From Dasypus novemcinctus (lineage: Eukaryota; Chordata; Mammalia; Cingulata; Dasypodidae): 64,000 nt of DNA. The stretch spans positions 18,816,798 through 18,880,797 of the forward strand of contig NC_080701.1 in NCBI RefSeq assembly GCF_030445035.2. The letters run 5' to 3'. A program made the position numbers and the translations under genes. Shown in pieces: positions 45,885 to 58,185 of this stretch (positions within the stretch are counted from its first letter, which is position 1; every line of letters begins with the position of its first letter). Under the pieces are notes generated by a model. It saw nothing but the letters and a program-made list of their open reading frames with translations, did no database searches and was not told where the DNA came from.

Positions 45885-48800
45885 GAGTTATAACATTGAA
45901 TGTTAATGTCTAAAACCCCCAATCAAAAGACACACACTGATAGAATGGATTGAAAAAATATGAGCCATGTATTTGGTGTCTACTAGACTCACCTCAGATG
46001 TATGGACACAACCAGGTTAAAAGTGAAGGGTTGGAAAGAGATATTCCATGCAAATTGTAACCAAAAACAAACAAACAAAAAACCTTGAGTGGTGATATTA
46101 ATATCAGAAAAAAATAGATTTTTATTGCAAAACTGTTATAAAGGATGAAGAAGGTAATTATATATTAATAAAAGGGGCAGTTCAACAATAAGAAATAACT
46201 ATTCTAAATATTTACACACCAAACCTCAGTGCCCCAACATACACGAGGTGCACTCTGGCAAAGCTGAAGGGAGTAATAGATGTCTCTACAGTAATAGTTG
46301 GAGACTTCAATACACCATTCTCAGTATTGGATAGAACATCTGGACAGAGGATAAGTAAAAAAACAGAAAGCTTGAATAATATAATAAATGAACTAGACCT
46401 AATCTATAGAGCATTGCACCCCAGAACAGCAGGATATACATTCTTTGCAAGTGCTCTTAGATCCTTCTCCAAGATAGACCATATGTTGGGCTACAAGACA
46501 AGTCACAATAAATTTTAAAAGGTTGAAATTGTATAAAATACTTTCTCTGTCCATAACAGAATGAAGCTAGAAATCAGTAGTGGACAGAAAAATGGAAAAT
46601 TCATAAACATATGGTGATTAAATAACACACTCTTAAACAATCAGTGGATCAGAGAAGAAATTGCAAGAGAATTTAGCAAATATCTTGACACAAATGAAAA
46701 TGGGAACACAGCATATCAAAACCTATGGGATACTGCAAAGGCACTGCTGAGAGGGAAATTTAGAGGCCTCAACGTTTACATTAAAGAAGAAGTAAGAGCT
46801 AAAATTGATGATCTAACTGCACATCTGGAAGAACTGGAAAAAGAACAGCAAATCCCAAATCAAGCTGAAGGAAAGAAATGGTAAAGATCAGAGCAGAAAT
46901 AAATGAAATTGAGAACAAAAAAAACAATAGAGAAAATCAACAAAACCAAAAGTGGGTTCTTTGAGAAGATCAACAAAATCAACAAAACCTTAGCTAGACT
47001 GACAAAGTAGAAAAGAGAGAAGACACAAATAAATAAAATCAGAAATGAAAGGGAGACATTACCACTGACCTCATAGAAATAAGAGAGATCATAAGAGGAT
47101 ACTATGAGCAACTGTATGCCAAAAAATTAGAAAATGTAGATGAGAGAGACAAATTCCTGGAAACAAATGAACAACCTATGCTGACTTCAGAAGAAATAGA
47201 AGACCACAACAAACCAATCACAAGTGAAGAGATTGAAACAGTCAAAAACCTCCCAAAGATGAAAAGCCTGGGACCAGATGGATTCACAGGTGAATTCCAC
47301 CAATCATTGAGAGATGAACGAACACTGATCTCACTCAAGCTCTTCCAAAAAATTGAACAAGAAAGAATGCTACCAAATGCATTCTATGAAGCCAACATCA
47401 CTCTAATACCAGGACCATATAAAGGTTCTACAAAAAAGGAAAATTATAGACCAATATCTCTAATGACTACAGATGCAAAAATCCTCAAAAAATAATTTCA
47501 AACAGAATTCAAAAGCACAGTAAGAGAATTATACCCATGATCTAGTCAGTTTTATCCCAGGTGTGCAAGGTTGGTTCTATAAAAGCAAATCAATTAGTGT
47601 AATAAACCACTTTGATAAATTGAAAAGAAAAATCACATGTTCCTCTCAATTGACACAGAAAAGGCGTTTCACAAGATAAGCACTCTTACTTGATTAAAAA
47701 AATTCCAAAAGATAGAAAAAGAAGGAAGCTGTCTTAATATGGTAAAGTGCATATATGAAAAACCTACAGCTAGCATTGTACTCAATGGTGAAAAACTGAA
47801 AGCTTTCCCACTGAGATCAGGAACAAGACAAGGATATCCACTGTCACCATTATTCAATATTGTGCTAGAAGTTCTAGCTAGAGCAATTAGACTAGACAAA
47901 AAATAAAAGACATCCACATAGGAAAAGAAGAAGTAAAACTTTCACTATTTGCTGATGACATGATCCTATATCTAAAAAATCCTGAAAATTCCACAACAAA
48001 GTTACTAGAACTAATAGGCTGGTTCCACAAAGTGGTGGGATATGATATTAATACACAAAAATCAATAGCATTTCTATGCACTACTGATGTACAGTCTGAG
48101 GAGGAAATCAGCAAAAAAAATTCATTTATAATAGTGACTAAAACAATCAAATATTTAGGAATAAACTTAACTAAGGACATAAAAGACATGCATTCAGAAA
48201 ACTACAGAATATTGCTAAAAGAAACTGAAGACAACTTAAATAAATGGAAGGACACTCCATGCTCATGGAGTGGAAGATTAAATTCTGTTAAAATGTCAAT
48301 TCTACCCAACTGATTTATAGATTCAGTGCAATCCCAATAAAAATTCCAATAGCCTTTTGTGCAGAAATCAATATGCCAATAATTAAATTTCTTTGGAAGG
48401 GTAAGGGGCCCTGAATAGTAAAAAATGTCTTTAAAAAAGAACGAAGTTGGAGGACTCTCACTTCCTGACTTTAAAATATATTACTTAGCTACAATGGTGA
48501 AAAAAAATAGCATGGTACTGGCATCAGGACAGACAGGTTGACCAATGGAACCAAGTCAAGGACTCAGAAACTGACCCTCACATGTACAGTCAAGTGATTT
48601 TTGACAAGGCTGGTAAGTCCACCCAGCTGGGCCAGAACAGTCTATTCAACAAATGGTGCTGGGAGACCTGGATATCCATATCCAAAAGAAAGAAAGAAGA
48701 CCCTACCTCACACCTTATACAAAAATAAACTCAAAATAGATCCAGGATTTAAATATGAAAACAACAGCCATAAAACTAGAAAAAATGTAGGACAATATCT

Positions 48801-49620
48801 TCAAGATCTTGTGGTAGGTGGTAGTTTCTTAATCCTTATGCCCAACGCATGAGCAACAAAAGAAAAAATAGATAAATGGGATCTCCTGAAAGTTCAACAC
48901 TTTTGCACCTTAAAGCACTTTGTCAAAAGGGTGAAATGGCAGCTCAATGGGAGAAAATATTTGGCAATTACATATCTGATAAATGTTCAATATCCATGAT
49001 ATATAAGGAGATCATACAACTCAACAAAAAAAGACAAAGTATCTGATCAAAAAATGGGCAAAAATCTTGAAGAAACAACTGTCCAAAGAAGAAACACAAA
49101 TGGTGAAGAAAGACATAAAAAAATATTCAGTATCTCTAGCGATTAGGGACATACAAATCAAAACTACAATGAGATAGCATTTCACACTTATTAGACTGCC
49201 CTCTATTAGAAAGTCAGAAAACTATAAATGTTAGAGAGTATGTGAAGATAGGAATGCTTATTCACTGTTGGGAATGTAGAATGGTACAGTCACTATGGAG
49301 TACTCTTTGGCATTTCCTAAGGAAGTTGAATATAGATTTGCCACAGGATCCTGGCAGTACCATTGCTAGGTGTATAACCAGAAGAAGAGAGCAATGACAT
49401 GGATAGATATTTGCACACTGATATTCATATCACAATATTCACAATAGCCAAAAGTTGGAAACAATCCAGGTTTCCACCAACTGATGAATGGATAAACAAA
49501 TTGTGGAGTATACACACAATGGAATATTATGCAGCAGTAAGAAGAAATGAGGTTGCAAAACGTATGACAACTCGGATGAACCTAGAGGACATTATGTTGA
49601 GTGAAGCAAGCCAGACATAA
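45885..49620 (+). pseudogene. L1 copy G, ORF2 (endonuclease-reverse transcriptase)
   Basis: ORF2p nicks genomic DNA and primes reverse transcription of L1 RNA there. Domains in order: a start like ALRVITLNVN (about 45887) opening the APE-like endonuclease; its C-terminal part FSKIDHMLGYKTSHNKF (46468-46518); the RT N-terminal PITSEEIETVKNLPKMKSLG (47214 onward) with GPDGFTGEFHQ; KENYRPISLM; the catalytic palm FADD at 47948-47959; the thumb region ([20 protein letters not shown] near 48150); [20 protein letters not shown]; and a C-terminal WSIHTMEYYAAVRRNEVA and NLEDIMLSEASQT ending near 49620. Length is close to the usual 3.7-3.8 kb. Many stops and frameshifts show it is dead, but it is the most complete ORF2 in the window. 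Confidence 0.92.
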
Positions 49621-50283
49621 AAGGACAAATATTGTATGATTGCCCTATTATGAACTAAATATATTATGTGAAATATGAATATGGGTAGAATTGCATATAT
49701 AAGATTGTTTTCTTTGAAGCTGAATAAATGTAATTTAATAGTACAAAATGTTAATATCAGACAAAAAAAAAACCAAAAAAAAAACATAAATTGGAGAACA
49801 GACACAGAGTACTACATACTGTATGATTCCATTTCTATAAAATGGAAATATAAATCAGTTTTAAAGATGAAAGGAGATTAGTGGTTATTTAGGACTGAGG
49901 AAGGAATGCTAAGGATTGTGAAGTCTTTCTTTTTGGAGTAATGAAATTGTTCTAAAATTTTTGACATGTTGAATGTACACATTGTGATTATACTAAAAGC
50001 CATTGATTATACGCTTTGGATAAAATAGCCAGAAATAGCAGCTATGTACAGTGGGGGAAGCATAGAGAGATTGAGAGGTGAGGAATTTTCTTGTTTGTTT
50101 GTCTGTTTTTTATTTATTATTAGTATTACTGAAATAATGAAGATGCTCTAATAATGACTGAAGTGATGAATGCACAACTATGTGAAAATACCATTGATTG
50201 TACACTTTGGATGAATTGTATGTTTATTAATATGTATCAATAATAATTATTTGATAAAAAATAAAATAAATAAGATAAAATAT
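49621..50283 (+). mobile_element. L1 copy G, 3' UTR and A-rich tail
   Basis: Runs from the end of ORF2 to 'aaaaaataaaataaataag'. The last 250 bases ('gtacactttggatgaattg', 'ataatgactgaagtgatgaa') match, reversed, the tail at 23281-23649. This 3' end differs from the long C/D-type 3' UTR. The right target copy GAATAAAACAAAAAAATATAG follows at 50284-50304. Confidence 0.85.
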
Positions 50284-50958
50284 GAATAAAACAAAAAAAT
50301 ATAGATATGAGAGGATTCCCATATACCCCACAACCTCTTCTTTCCATACTTTCCCCATTGACAACATCTTTCATTAGTGTGGTACATTTGTTACAATAGA
50401 TGAACACATATTGAAGAATTGCTACTAACCATGGTCTATAGTTTACATTATAGTTTATACTTTGCACTGCACATTTTTATAGGCTTTGACAAAATGTATA
50501 ATGGTCTATATCTGTCATTGCAATGCCATTCAGAACAATTCCAATGTCCCCCAAATGCCCTGTATTATACCTATTCCTTCCTCTCCCTGCCCTCAGAATC
50601 TCTGGTGGCCACTGCCTTTATATCAAAGTTACAACATCTTCCATTGCTAGAATAATCATAAGTCTACTCTAGTCCATGGTTGCATTCTTCCCTTATATTT
50701 GTACATTCCTCAATCTTATTTCTACCCACTCCGTTACTGATTGAGAAGGGCCTTAGGTCCCAGATGGATGGAACTGTCTTGCCGCAGTTGTAGATATTCT
50801 CTGTGTTTTTGTGATGGGTGTTGTCCATCATCATCATTTTGTTAGTTGTCCTGGATGAATCCAATGAACTGGGGAGTAGGTATTGCAACTCTGCTGAGAT
50901 TCAAGGCTCAACTGGCATATGAACAAGCCAAAGATTTAAGTCTCTGGGACGTATATTT
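50284..50958 (-). mobile_element. L1 copy F, 3' UTR (right part)
   Basis: Antisense C/D-type 3' UTR ('catttcattagtgtggtac'-like, 'ggtctatagtttacattata', 'gtaggtattgcaactctgct'), continuing the piece at 43990-44053. It ends in mid-UTR near 50958 (5' truncation). Confidence 0.88.
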
Positions 50959-51239
50959 AATGCCCTTTTATGTATTGATGTCTGTTCCTTCAGACTTTAT
51001 ATAAGGGGTTCATTCCATACATGTTTGGAATAAGTTTTCAAGGAAAAATTTTAAATAAGACCAAAAAACTTCAGTAGGCTAAATTTAATTACAGTGTAGC
51101 AATCCATTTCTCACACACAACATGTAGAAAACTGCCCCTTGCAAAGCACATACAATGCTATGCTACCTTGCATGCGAGATAGATGTATAAATAAATATCC
51201 TGTTCTTCCGCCTGGATTTCAAATTCCTGGGAGACGGAT
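50959..51239. other. Intergenic, nothing recognised
   Basis: Short gap with no recognised feature. Confidence 0.4.
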
Positions 51240-51335
51240 TGCATCATTGTATTTGTTTTCAAATTTTTATTCCCACTTCTGACTTGGTCTCTATCACTTA
51301 GAAAGTGCTCAATAAATATGTCATGAATATTATTA
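51240..51335 (+). mobile_element. L2 LINE 3' end
   Basis: 'cacttagaaagtgctcaata' and 'aatatgtcatgaa' match the L2 3' terminus, with 'gacttggtctctatca' upstream. Diverged. Confidence 0.65.
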
Positions 51336-51558
51336 GATGCATAGCACATACTGGCTCTAAAGAATATTCCAAAGAAAATTTTAAAAATGTTTTTAAGATT
51401 TTTAAGACATGGTGCCATTGAAATAGGTTTAGAAATTCCCAAGTTTATTTCTGTGACATGTATGTATTATTTATAATTATCTGTAAAATGATCTATGCAG
51501 TATCACTTGTTTGATAAAGTCAGTCTTATTTTTTGTCACATCTCCTGTTACTTATCTT

Positions 51559-51978
51559 TATTTTAAAAAAATTTTTTTAAAGATTTTATTTTTATTTATT
51601 TTCCTCCCCTCCCTCCCCACCCCAGTTGTCTGTTCTCTGTGTCCATTTGCTGTGTGTTGTCCGCTTCCGTTGTCAGCAGCACAGGAATCTGTGCTTCTTG
51701 TTGTTGCATCATCTTGTTGTGTCAGCTCTCCGTGTGTGCAGCACCATTCCTGGGCAGGCTGCACTTTCTTTCACGCTGAGTGGCTCTCCTTACGGGGCGC
51801 ACTCCTACGTGGGGCTCCCCTATGCGGGGGGAAACCCCTGCGTGGCACGGCACTCCTTGCGCGCATCAGCACTGCGCGTGGGCCAGCTCTACACGGGTCA
51901 AGGGGGCCTGGGGTTTGAACTGCAGAACTCCCATGTGGAAGACGGATGCCCTAACCACTGGGCCAAGTCCACTTCCCC
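51559..51978 (-). mobile_element. DAS-like SINE, antisense, with TSD
   Basis: Full-length reverse copy: T-rich tail, 'ctgtgtccatttgctgtgtg', 'gcacggcactccttgcgcgc', and the tRNA-like head with B box 'gggtttgaactgcagaa'. Direct repeats are CCTGTTACTTATCTT (51544-51558) and CCTGTTATGTATCTT (51979-51993), 13 of 15 identical. Its long frames (for example 51626-52069) reflect GC content only. Confidence 0.94.
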
Positions 51979-52035
51979 CCTGTTATGTATCTTAATTCCA
52001 GAAAAACAAGTGTTCTTTGGCACATTTAATTTATA

Positions 52036-52483
52036 CCATATTCAGGGTTCTCCAGAGAAGCAGAACTGAGAGGAGAGAAAGAGAGAGAGAGATTAAGAGC
52101 TTTATTATAGGGATTGGCTCACACGACCTTGGGGATTGCAAGCCTGAGTTCCATAGGACAGGCTGCAAGTTGGAAACTCTGATGACATTAATCCCCCAAA
52201 AAGAACTGAGCTGGCTGCTATAGAGATAGAAATTCTTCTTTTTGACCATTGAAATCCTCAGTTATTATTAATAAGGCCTCCAACTGATCGGAAGCAGAGA
52301 TGCCTCTCATTGCTGAGGGCAACCGCTTTTGTTGATGCAATTAGCCATAGATATAACCAACGGACACATGATTTAAATCCATCTATGAACGACCCTCACA
52401 GTAACAATCAGGACAGCACTTGCTTGACCAAACAACTGGATACCATTACCTGGTGAAAGTGACCCATGAGATTATCACAGGTA
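52036..52483 (-). mobile_element. MaLR/ERVL-like solo LTR, antisense
   Basis: 'tcagggttctccagagaagc', 'ttatagggattggctcacac', 'cctccaactgatcgga', 'catgatttaaatccatct' and 'acgaccctcacagtaac' are the familiar antisense text of a mammal-wide LTR family. It ends near 'gagattatcaca'. A GA-rich run lies at 52066-52095. No clear TSD. Confidence 0.78.
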
Positions 52484-52499
52484 CTGACTTTGAAAAGTC

Positions 52500-52680
52500 C
52501 CAAGATCTAATTTGAGTTCTATCACTTGGGCATGTTACTTAACACCTACATACCTCAGCTTTCTCATTTGTAAAAAGGGAAAATTAAGTACACTTTAAAA
52601 TTAAAGAAGATAGCATATGCAAGTCATCTAACACAATCCCCAGCACTTAGTAAAAACATGACTATTACCCCCATACCTTA
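52500..52680 (+). mobile_element. MIR SINE
   Basis: 'gggcatgttacttaacacct', 'cctcagctttctcatttgta' and 'aatccccagcacttagtaaa' follow sense MIR from core to tail. Confidence 0.9.
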
Positions 52681-52849
52681 CTTCAGATCAAAAAGTGTTT
52701 TTAAAAACACGCCATTTTATTTGTATGAAAATGAAAGTTTCTTGAATATTTTCACCTTGTCTGTTCTTTGGAGCTTATGTGGAACCCCTCTACCTTAAAA
52801 CATTTCTGTTATCAAAGTTACTGTATACAGGTAAAATGAATAAAACTGG

Positions 52850-53077
52850 CTTTTTTTTTTTTTTTCAGGTACTGGAGCCAGAGATTGAAGCCAGGACCTC
52901 GTATGTGGGAAGCTGGCACTCAACCACTGAGCCACGTCGGCTTCCCTGAGTTGGTTTTGTCGTTTATTTTGCTTGTTGTTTGTTTTTGTTTTTTTCAGAC
53001 AGTTTTGGGAACTGAACCTGGGACCTCCCATGTGGGAGGTGGGCACTAAACTGCTTGAGTCACATCTACTCCCCACT
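52850..53077 (-). mobile_element. Dimeric tRNA-derived SINE, antisense
   Basis: T-rich tail, then two reversed tRNA-like units with B-box motifs 'gattgaagccaggacctc' and 'aactgaacctgggacctcc', and A sides 'ccactgagccacgtcgg' and 'gcttgagtcacatctactcc'. The linker is T/G-rich. Confidence 0.92.
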
Positions 53078-54833
53078 GGTTAACTTTTTGTATATATTTT
53101 ATCTTGGCCTCTATATGTCGATATTTTTTACTGCTATATTTTATTGCATATCTTCACCCCTACCAATTATTCAGAATTGAGGAGGTTTTATGAAATTAGA
53201 GTGGAAACTCCATGAGGTCTTCCATTTGCTTGCTCAGAATCTTATTCATGAGTCACTGGATGAATCATTATCCATGTGAATCATGGATAATAATCCTGAA
53301 AGTAGCTATTGATGCAGAGAAAGAGTGCTGAACTGAGCTCTGTGGTTTACAATATATATCCTGAATTGTCAAGATTGTTAGATTTAAAGTGTTTGACTTT
53401 GGAAAGGGTTTGGACAGAATTTGATAGACAACCACTAACCCAGGCCTGGAACTCAATTCACCTCTGAAATGAGAAAGGTCCCATCTCCTTTTTGTCCTTC
53501 CCCCACCCTCTGTTCCTCAATCTCCTTTCTCCACGTGGTCCAGGGACCAATAATCAAGTGGACAGGTCATGCATTGAGAATGCACCCAGGGCGAGCTGAC
53601 TCAGGAGAAATGCTCCCCTCTCCAGCAGAGGGGCAGCTTCTATCCCATTTCAAGCTGGCCTTGAAATCAATATGTCATTATAAACACATAGAGTACAGAG
53701 AGACAGGAAATGGATACATACCCAGGATAAAGTAATTTGGAAATATTAGTTATTTGAAATGTGCTGCACACCAAGGAGACATGAGTATTTCACAGTGGAT
53801 TCTTTTGCTTCAATCAATTGTTCACTTGAAGCAGCTTTATAGACAAGCCTGCTCACATGCTTGGGAGAAGTTCAAATTCGAGCGATATATCTAACTGCTT
53901 GCCTAGCCCCCAACCTCTAATTGTTTATTTTTAACTGCAACCCACATCTTTCGCCTTTGAGAGAAAATGCCTGGTAAGTTAAAAGAAAAAAAAATAAAAC
54001 AGGAAAAGAAAGAAATGTGTACTTCAGTGCATCTTACTAGTAATGGTGTTCTGCTTTCAATTGTTTTGCAGCAGCATAACTATCTTGAGAGTAAACCCTT
54101 TGATAATGTTCCCCATTCCTATTACCCCCTGAAAAAAATGCAATAAGCTAGTATGACAAGCAAACAGTGATACATAAAATTGAGAAAGGGGCCAAAGCAG
54201 GATATACAAAATTCTCCCCTAGCTTTTCATGCCACACAGCATTCCATAGATCTCACTAAGAATGTTTTTCTATTTCTCCTAAGCTGCTTTGAACCACCCA
54301 CCTGTAATTCTTCAACTTCCAAATTTCCTTTTGGGACAACAGCTATGTTGCTCCCTGCTCACCTGTGAAAAGCCCATTCTTTCCCCCTCTTTAGATTTCT
54401 CCACTCTGTCTTCAAACCTGTCCCAAATTTAATGAGCTACATCTTTTACAAGTTAATGGCTATTCTGACTCTCTTTACATAAGGGAAGTATTTAGCTTTA
54501 TTTTTCTAAGAATAGAGGTACCTCTGTGCTGATCTACCGTCATCTTCTTATTTGACTGGGGACTAAGGTTTAGGCTGCAGACCTTGAATGGAGTCCACCT
54601 AACTGGTCAATGTGGGAATTGAATATGTAACACAGACTCCATTAACATAATGTTCCAACTAATTGATTGACTTGATCCTAATCCAGACTGGCTTCATTTT
54701 GCCTTCTACTTCCAGACCTTATTCTAATGTAGATTTTAAGGGCCATGGAGTTGGGGTGTTAAGATATTTAGGTCTTTTATGGATAATTATTGTAAGGAAG
54801 AAATGCGGCTAATTTTTGAAACTACTTTTAAAA
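53078..54833. other. Intergenic, nothing recognised
   Basis: About 1.75 kb without a recognised gene or repeat. Short frames show no domain. Confidence 0.4.
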
Positions 54834-54843
54834 GATCTGTTAA

Positions 54844-55206
54844 TGGAAGCAGATGTGACTCAAGCGATTGAGCTCCCACCTACCACATGGGAGGTCTTGG
54901 GTTTGGTTCCTGGAGAAGATGAGCAAGACAGCAAGCTGGTGCAGCTAGCTGATGCAACATGATGATGCAACAAGGAGACACAAAGAGGAAACACAATGAG
55001 AGAGACAACAAAGCAGGGAGTGGAGGTGGCTCAAGCTATTGAGCGCTTCTCTCCCACATGAGAGGTCCCAGGTTTCGTTCCTCGTGCCTCCTAAAGAGAA
55101 GATAAGCAGACATAGAGGGTACTTAGTGAATGGACACAGAGAACAGACAACAGGAACAAACAATGAGGGGGTGGAGGGAATAAATAAAATAAATCTTTAA
55201 AAAAAT
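54844..55206 (+). mobile_element. Dimeric armadillo-type SINE, sense, with TSD
   Basis: Two tRNA-like heads in sense: 'gcagatgtgactcaagcgat' with B box GGTTTGGTTCC (54900-54910), and 'gaggtggctcaagctattga' with GGTTTCGTTCC near 55072. The tail is 'agcagacatagagggtact'-like body and an A-rich end. Direct repeats GATCTGTTAA at 54834-54843 and 55207-55216 are identical. Confidence 0.95.
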
Positions 55207-55216
55207 GATCTGTTAA

Positions 55217-55539
55217 GAATGCTTTTGGAACACTGCTAATCTAAGACTGGCAATTCATTTGGTCTGCATATAAAAACAAGCATTTAAAACATACATTTGT
55301 GTAGTAAAGATTAGTTTGACTTCAAACAACCTTTCCAAACCCCATCCTTGTTAGTAGTTGCAGTTGCTTGCTATATCTATTCAGCTCAAAAGGAAGAGAA
55401 CACTTTGGCTATGCACATGGATCTTAAACTAAATGGAACATTTATGACCTACATTTTTCTGTTCTTTTGTTTGCCCGATTCAGTCAATTTGGAATTCCAC
55501 ATATTACAAATAAATTGCTTAGGAAATTTGCATAGATTG
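55217..55539. other. Intergenic, nothing recognised
   Basis: No gene or repeat recognised. Confidence 0.4.
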
Positions 55540-55750
55540 TTGTTGTTGTTTTTCAGGTACTGGGGCAGGGGAATGAACCTGGGACCTAGTATGTGGGAAG
55601 CTGGTGCTCAAACACTGAGCCCCATCCGCTCCCCTGAGTTGGTTTCTTTCTTTGTTTTGCTTGTTTGTCTTTAGTAGACACTGGGAATCAAACCCGGGAC
55701 CTCCCATGTAGGAAGCAAGTGCTCAACCCCTTGAGCCAGATCTCCCTGCT
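55540..55750 (-). mobile_element. Dimeric tRNA-derived SINE, antisense
   Basis: GTT-rich tail, then two reversed tRNA-like units: 'gaatgaacctgggaccta' with 'cactgagccccatccgctcc', and 'aatcaaacccgggacctcc' with 'cccttgagccagatct'. Confidence 0.92.
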
Positions 55751-55761
55751 TAAATTGGTTT

Positions 55762-58185
55762 GTTTCTAATATTTTTTATTTATTTTAAAAAATACTCAGA
55801 CTACATAAAATGCTACACAAAAAAAACACAAGGCATTCCCACATGCCTCACTCCCCACACTGCCCACCTTTCCCTGCACTAACAACTTTCTTCATAGTGT
55901 GGTACATTCATTGCAATTAATGAACACATTTAGGAGCGTTGCCACACAGCCTGGATTATAGTTCACAACACAGTTCACACTCTTCCACTCCATTCTGCTG
56001 GTTATGCAGGATATATAATGTCCTGTATCTGTCTTTGCAATGTCATTCAGGACAATTTCAAGTCCTGAAAATGCCCCCATATAACACCTCTTTTTCCCTC
56101 TCCCTGCCTTTAGCAACTCCAGTGGCCATTGTCTCCACACCAATGATAGAATTTCTTCCATTGCTAGAATCACAATAAGTCTATAGTAGAATTACAGTTA
56201 GTCCACTCTAGTTCATATTTTATTCCCCAATCCTGAGGATTCTGGGATGGTGATGCCCACTCCACCTCTAATTGACAGGGGCCTTGATCTCATATGGCTG
56301 ATGGATGGGACTCTCTTGCTTGCAGTTGTAGACTCACTCAGTTCCTTGGTATGATGATTGTCCATCCTCACCTCCCTGTTAGCTGTACTGGGTGAGTCCA
56401 GTGAACTGGGAAATAGGTGTTGCAACTCTGCTGAGGTTCAGGGCACAGCTGGCACATAGACAGCCCAGAGATTCAAGCCTTTTGGACATACAACTACCAA
56501 CTCCAGTGCCAACTATAGGTTCAATAAAAGGGGCAGAAATGGCATGGGTAGAGAAGTCACATCTGAGTTTAACTCTGTCACACTTGGGAGCACAAATTCC
56601 AAAGAGGGCCCACTGGCAAGGCACCAAATTCCAGAGCTAACTACCATGATGATAGGACCTGGGTGTCTTCAGAGCCCTCAGGAGCCCTACCACTTGGAGT
56701 AGTATCTACTTTGACTGTCTATGAGATTGTGCTGAGATGTGCATAAGTGTTACCTCTGTTTCTGACTCATTTGGAAGTCTCTTAGCCAAATAAACTCATT
56801 TTCTTTACCATTTTCCCCTCTCATTCAAGGTTGCATCACCAGCCAGTGTTTGATAGTAATTGCTTGGTGCCAAGGAGGCTCATCCCTGGCTCATCCCACA
56901 CTGGGGAGAAGGTAATGCATTTTATTCTGAGTTTGGCTTAGAGAGTGGCCACATTTGAGCAACATGGAGGCTTTCAGGAGGTAACTCTTAAGCATCCTAC
57001 AACATTAGGCTAAGTTGAAATTTCAAGAGCAAAGGCTCATAACCATAGTCATCAGTATCAAGGGACCATCCTTCTTCACTGGTCATTGCCCCTGTACTTG
57101 GGGGACTGTTGCTATCCTATTACAGAATGTGGCAGAGCTCGTCAAGATGGGAATTCAGCATTCTTTCAGTTGTTATGTGAATCTCTACCCACTGTGGCAA
57201 TGCCCCATGAACATTTGAGTATATTTATATACCTTATATGTATGTACTTGTGAACCTCCTCCCAGGTATCGCCTTTCACTGACACCCCACACAAATGATC
57301 CTCCCGTGCCTTATTTACAATGCTCTGTGATTCAAAACTTCTTCAAAAATGAAGACAAGAATATAGTCAAATTCAATTAATAGGAACATGAGATAGTAAT
57401 GATCGATATAAACATAAGAAATAAAATACATAATAATTTATAAAACCTAAAACAAAGTAAAAAAAATTGAAGCATTAAAAAAATGAAAAATATTAAATTT
57501 TTTTGATATTTTGCCTTTCATCACTTTAAAAACAATTGTCCTGTATGTACAGTGGCATATTCTTCCATTTCTTCCTCAATGTCTTACCTTTTTCTTCATT
57601 ATGTCTTCAAAGAAATTTCAGGTCACAGTAAAGTCACATACAGAATATAGGAGACTCCTATATACACAACATCCTCCCCCTTTTCCCCTTTCCCTATTAA
57701 TGACCTTTTTACATGTGGATGATACATGTAAACTGCTGTACAAATATTGAAACTGACTTACTAACCATGGTCAATGGTTTACATTATGGTTTACATTTTA
57801 GACCACACACTTTTATAAATTTTTGATGAAATTAAAATGGTCTGTATCCATCATTGCAACATCATGCAGAAGATTCCATTGCCCCCTAAATACACCCTCT
57901 TCCATCTATTTTATTCCTCCTTCCCCCTCTCCTTAGTGCCCACAGCAACGTCCAGGCTTCACTCCTTGAAGGACAAGATTCATAGTTACTTGCAGCTGCA
58001 CTAATGGCTTGACACACTGGTCTGTTCTCCCTTATTAGGAACATTAAGAACTACCTATGCTCTTAAGAGACACCCTCCCCTATGTTTGAGACTGTATCAG
58101 GTCTCCCCAGTATGAGAGTCCCAATCCTTCCCACTCATCAGGTGGGTCTCCCCCCACTAATACTACACACAATGACAAAATGATC
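55762..58185 (-). mobile_element. L1 copy D, long 3' UTR
   Basis: About 2.4 kb of antisense 3' UTR shared with C (16994-18927) and the truncated copies elsewhere. Two related modules lie in it, at about 55790-56180 and 57600-57960. The outer edge follows ATTGGTTT (55754-55761), which recurs at 63791-63798 after the element's 5' end and is a short probable TSD. Confidence 0.85.

Noticed and set aside
51626-52069. 147-residue frame rich in Leu, Cys and Ser
   Set aside because: Falls inside a reversed DAS-like SINE and runs out of it; the similar frames at 15744-16102, 27742-28168 and 62934-63402 come from the same repeat.
54844-55206. True tRNA genes at A/B-box matches
   Set aside because: The heads do not fold into a full cloverleaf by eye, lack a terminator, continue into SINE bodies and have TSDs; they are SINEs. 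The same holds for the other tRNA-like units.
16994-57700. Repeated blocks spread through the window, considered as a CRISPR array or a tandem satellite
   Set aside because: Spacing is irregular and kilobase-scale; the blocks are L1 3'-UTR copies with A-rich tails in a mammalian genome.
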